DNA from: an uncultured Lachnospiraceae bacterium
GTDB lineage: Bacteria > Bacillota > Clostridia > Lachnospirales > Lachnospiraceae
Direction: 5' to 3'
Length of the DNA stretch: 9,063 bases
Assembly: GCA_949051815.1 (NCBI GenBank)
Contig: CARQVR010000089.1
Location: 1-9,063 of the forward strand
A program made the position numbers and the translations under genes. Shown piece by piece: positions 7,180 to 9,063 of the stretch. Position 1 is the stretch's first letter. The number at the start of each line of letters is the position of its first letter. The notes beneath the pieces were generated by a model. That model ran no database searches and had not been told where the DNA came from. It saw only the letters and a list, made by a program, of their open reading frames with translations.

Positions 7180-7191
7180 CTGACCGGTCAG
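7180..7191. promoter_or_regulatory. 12-bp perfect palindrome, candidate operator
   Basis: CTGACCGGTCAG is a perfect 12-bp palindrome in the 218-base gap between divergent tyrA and the AT-rich orphan gene. Palindromes of the TGACCGGTCA type resemble operators of TetR-family repressors, but no regulator gene is in the window. It lies 58 bases before the orphan gene start and about 85 upstream of the tyrA promoter -35 box, so it is better placed to control the orphan gene. Apart from this site and the tyrA promoter, I see no convincing element in the gap. Confidence 0.4.
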
Positions 7192-7248
7192 GCAGAGCAA
7201 ATGCGCACAGAGCTTAGAACCTGGAAAACGCAAATTGGGTAAAAAAAT

Positions 7249-7860
7249 ATGACGAGAGAACAGCAGAAAAAACTGAGAGAGTTAAAGAACGCTTTGCCGA
7301 AAATCATTCGGTCAGAAATTAAAAAATATAACCTGAAGAAAAAAGATTTTATGGTATGGGTTCAAAAAAGCGAATTGTTTTTTGATTTGATGATTTATGT
7401 TTGTGAGCGTGATGGGCATTGTTACTGTACAAGTATTGAGAGGCTAAAACCAATGTGGCTTGACGATTTGCTGTGGGATCTTTTAGAGATGCCTGAAAAT
7501 AAAAATGAGCCGGTCAGTTTGCGGGCTGTCGGCGCCTTCACCGTATACGGTTCAGAAATTTACAGTACAAAAAATGAGCTTGTGAATTGGGAATTGGAAG
7601 AACTTGAGCGGTGTGTGGTTCAGTATATGGAACATTTTTATCAAAACACACAATCATGTGAAATAGGAACCTTTTATGAGAATATGTGTAAAACTTTATA
7701 CCATCAGGAACTGAGAAGAGGATTGACTTATATTCACGATGGGGAATATAAAAAAGCAATTGAGTACCTCAGTACATGTGATAAAGGCAGTTTGTGTAAT
7801 AAAGGAATATGGATCAACGATGCGATAACAGCTTATTGTAATGATAAACTCTTCATATGA
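7249..7860 (+). CDS. Hypothetical protein, 203 aa, AT-rich accessory gene
   Basis: I do not recognise this family. The product is soluble in appearance, with no signal peptide or membrane span. The N-terminus is highly basic (KKLRELKNALPKI, KKYNLKKKDF), followed by a part with a distinctive stretch of Trp, Leu and Asp (KPMWLDDLLWDLLEM, then EPVSLRAVGAF). The C-terminal part has a segment that looks like one TPR-type helix pair (RRGLTYIHDGEYKKAIEYL, about 154-172). By hand count it is about 36% GC, against well over 50% in the flanking genes, and it uses AT-rich codons, which suggests acquisition by transfer. ATG 7249 is the first start after an in-frame stop at 7240-7242; its ribosome binding site is poor (GGG at 7237-7239). 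Its size, solitary placement and base composition are like those of stand-alone immunity or orphan defence-related genes, but no toxin is nearby, so this is only a guess. Confidence 0.7.
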   Translation: MTREQQKKLRELKNALPKIIRSEIKKYNLKKKDFMVWVQKSELFFDLMIYVCERDGHCYCTSIERLKPMWLDDLLWDLLEMPENKNEPVSLRAVGAFTVYGSEIYSTKNELVNWELEELERCVVQYMEHFYQNTQSCEIGTFYENMCKTLYHQELRRGLTYIHDGEYKKAIEYLSTCDKGSLCNKGIWINDAITAYCNDKLFI

Positions 7861-7948
7861 AATCATAGGATGCGGATATGGTAATATTCTTATGGGAAAG
7901 CACGGCATTGCCGTTGCGGTGGACAATCTGTGCAGAGTGTATAAATAG
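7841..7948 (+). pseudogene. Short overlapping frame, possible relic of a HAD-type hydrolase C-terminus
   Basis: A second frame opens at ATG 7841 inside the end of the orphan gene and reads to TAG 7946-7948, giving 35 residues. The segment GCGYGNILMGKHGIAVAVDN has a shape like motif IV of Cof-type HAD phosphatases (GDGxNDxxMLxxAGxGVAxGN), with the two key Asp positions changed (Cys and Gly-Asn). From about 7897 the base composition is like the host genes and unlike the AT-rich gene, so this could be what remains of a native gene whose 5' part was lost when the AT-rich gene arrived. It has no ribosome binding site. The match is by eye and short; it may be chance. Confidence 0.25.
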
Positions 7949-7951
7949 TTG

Positions 7952-7980
7952 TTGAAATTGTTCTGAAAATTTAGTAAAAT
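7952..7980 (+). promoter_or_regulatory. Strong sigma-A promoter for the EF-G paralogue
   Basis: TTGAAA (7952-7957) and TAAAAT (7975-7980) are separated by exactly 17 bases; each box differs from consensus at one position. Predicted start of transcription is about 7987, giving an untranslated leader of about 130 bases before the ATG at 8115. Confidence 0.8.
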
Positions 7981-7983
7981 GTA

Positions 7984-8083
7984 TTTACAACTTAGTGCCA
8001 TGCGCGGAACATGACAATACAGACAGGACAGTCAGACATAAGACGACTGTATTGCCATGATTTTGTATGGTTTTGGTTGTAAA
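7984..8083 (+). ncRNA. Structured leader RNA candidate with three nested helices
   Basis: The leader of the EF-G paralogue folds on paper into a single rod of concentric helices. Outer: 7984-7991 (TTTACAAC) with 8076-8083 (GTTGTAAA), 8 pairs. Middle: 7998-8003 (CCATGC) with 8065-8070 (GTATGG), 6 pairs including one G-U. Inner: 8010-8022 (CATGACAATACAG) with 8047-8059 (CTGTATTGCCATG), 12 of 13 pairs with one A-C mismatch, closing a 24-base loop. An alternative helix, 8028-8033 with 8045-8050 (ACAGTC/GACTGT), competes with the inner stem. The predicted transcript start near 7987 trims the first bases of the outer helix. The ribosome binding site GGAGGG (8100-8105) lies outside the rod. I do not recognise a known riboswitch; it may be a new cis-regulatory leader, an attenuator (an AUUUUG stretch follows the inner stem) or a small inverted-repeat element. 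Confidence 0.5.
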
Positions 8084-8114
8084 ATAGAACAACAGAATTG
8101 GAGGGTTACAAGGC

Positions 8115-9063
8115 ATGAATGTTTACACAACGGATAAGATTCGTAATGTGGTTTTGCTGGGACATGGGGGATGCGGCAAGACCAGTCTGGTGGAAGCGAT
8201 GGCTTACCTTTCCGGCATCACATCCAGAATGGGTAAGATAGACGACGGAAACACGGTGAGCGATTTCGGTAAGGAGGAGCAGAAACGTCATATTTCCATC
8301 GCCACGTCTGTTGTTCCGATTGAGTGGGAGGGTACGAAGATCAACGTGCTCGACTCCCCCGGCTTTTTTGATTTCGTAGGTGAAGTGGAGGAGGCGGTGA
8401 GTGCGGCGGACGCAGCGATCATCGTGGTATCCGGCAAGGCGGGCGTGGAAGTCGGCACGGAGAAAGCATGGGAGATCTGTGATAAATATAAGCTGCCCAG
8501 ATTTGTTTTCGTGACCGATATGGATATCGACAACGCTTCCTTCAGACAGGTAGTGGAGGACATGACGGAGAAATATGGTAAAAAGATGGCGCCTTTCCAT
8601 CTGCCGATCCGTGAGAACGAGAAGTTTGTGGGCTATATCAATGTGATTACCGAGCAGGCGTACCGCTGGGAGGGCAAGGAAGTTGTGGAGTGCGAGATGC
8701 CCGAGTACAGCAAGGCGAACCTGCAGCTTTGCCGCGACACGCTGATGGAGGCAGTGGCGGAGACCAGCGAAGATTTTATGGAGCGGTATTTTAACGGGGA
8801 TACCTTCTCAGAGGCGGAGATCCGTGCGGCGCTTCGCACAAACGTTATGGACGGCAGCGTCGTTCCCATGTCCATGGGATCCAACGTGCTCTGTCAGGGC
8901 GTCTTTACACTGCTTGACGATATCGTGAAGTATATGCCAAGCCCGGAGAACAGGGAGTTTGCAGGCATCGACTTAAAGACGAACGAAATTTTCCAGGCGA
9001 ACTTCGATTTCTCCAAGGCGAAGTCGGCTTATATCTTTAAGACCATCGTGGATCCCTTTATCG
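8115..9063 (+). CDS. EF-G-like translational GTPase paralogue, N-terminal 316 residues (partial)
   Basis: A translation-factor GTPase of the EF-G family that continues past the right edge. The start ATG 8115 has GGAGGG nine bases upstream. The P-loop is intact (GHGGCGKTS, 16-24). The switch I region reads EEQKRHISIATSV, with Ser61 where canonical factors have the Thr of RGITI. The DxxG motif is DSPGFFDF (80-87), with Phe84 where EF-G and EF-Tu have the catalytic His of DxPGH. The G4 motif, NKxD in most GTPases, is TDMD (134-137) in VFVTDMDIDNASF. From about 285 the sequence enters the domain II region (FDFSKAKSAYIFKTIVDPF). These features mark a divergent paralogue and not the main fusA, which begins close to ARxxxLxxxRNIGIxAHIDAGKTT. 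Such paralogues are known in Clostridia; their function is not settled. It has its own strong promoter and a long structured leader. Confidence 0.88.
   Translation, partial: MNVYTTDKIRNVVLLGHGGCGKTSLVEAMAYLSGITSRMGKIDDGNTVSDFGKEEQKRHISIATSVVPIEWEGTKINVLDSPGFFDFVGEVEEAVSAADAAIIVVSGKAGVEVGTEKAWEICDKYKLPRFVFVTDMDIDNASFRQVVEDMTEKYGKKMAPFHLPIRENEKFVGYINVITEQAYRWEGKEVVECEMPEYSKANLQLCRDTLMEAVAETSEDFMERYFNGDTFSEAEIRAALRTNVMDGSVVPMSMGSNVLCQGVFTLLDDIVKYMPSPENREFAGIDLKTNEIFQANFDFSKAKSAYIFKTIVDPFI

Noticed and set aside
7201..7242. 13-codon frame (MRTELRTWKTQIG) just before the orphan gene, a possible leader peptide
   Set aside because: Weak ribosome binding site, a single Trp and no terminator structure after it. 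It is in the same frame as the orphan gene, so it might also be its old N-terminus cut by a stop, but nothing supports this further.
8115..9063. Tetracycline-resistance ribosomal protection protein (TetM/TetO type) instead of an EF-G paralogue
   Set aside because: Those proteins keep AHVDAGKTT, DTPGHMDF and NKID motifs; here these are GHGGCGKTS, DSPGFFDF and TDMD, so a divergent EF-G paralogue fits better.

Overview
The window looks like chromosomal DNA from a Gram-positive Clostridia bacterium, most likely a Lachnospiraceae member. This rests on strong AGGAGG-type ribosome binding sites, sigma-A promoters with TG-extended -10 boxes, a Bacillus/Clostridium-type AroA, and a divergent EF-G paralogue next to housekeeping genes. 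The assignment is an impression from gene content, not from a search. Most genes are moderately GC-rich; one gene near 7.2-7.9 kb is clearly AT-rich.

Plus strand, 1-4560: the 3' part of pheT (phenylalanyl-tRNA synthetase beta chain), a 49-codon predicted single-span membrane protein, an M18 aminopeptidase (apeA type), queA (queuosine tRNA modification), a short PilZ-domain protein with its own promoter, and a four-helix VanZ-like membrane protein. Minus strand, 7096-4572: a tyrA-aroA operon of prephenate dehydrogenase with an ACT domain and class II EPSP synthase, with a clear promoter and a 9-bp hairpin between the genes. It converges on the VanZ-like gene with only 11 bases between the stops.

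Plus strand, 7249-9063: an AT-rich orphan gene (203 aa), a short overlapping fragment that may be the relic of another gene, and then a strong promoter. An unusually structured leader of about 100 nt follows, and then the N-terminal 316 residues of an EF-G-like GTPase that runs off the window. This protein keeps its P-loop but has TDMD in place of the G4 NKxD motif and Phe in place of the switch II histidine.

Functionally the window is mostly core metabolism: translation (pheT, queA, EF-G paralogue), shikimate/tyrosine synthesis (tyrA, aroA) and peptide turnover (apeA). The parts most worth a second look are the EF-G paralogue with its leader RNA, the AT-rich orphan gene with its flanking 12-bp palindrome, and the PilZ/VanZ-like pair. 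No mobile-element genes, CRISPR array, tRNA or rRNA were seen.
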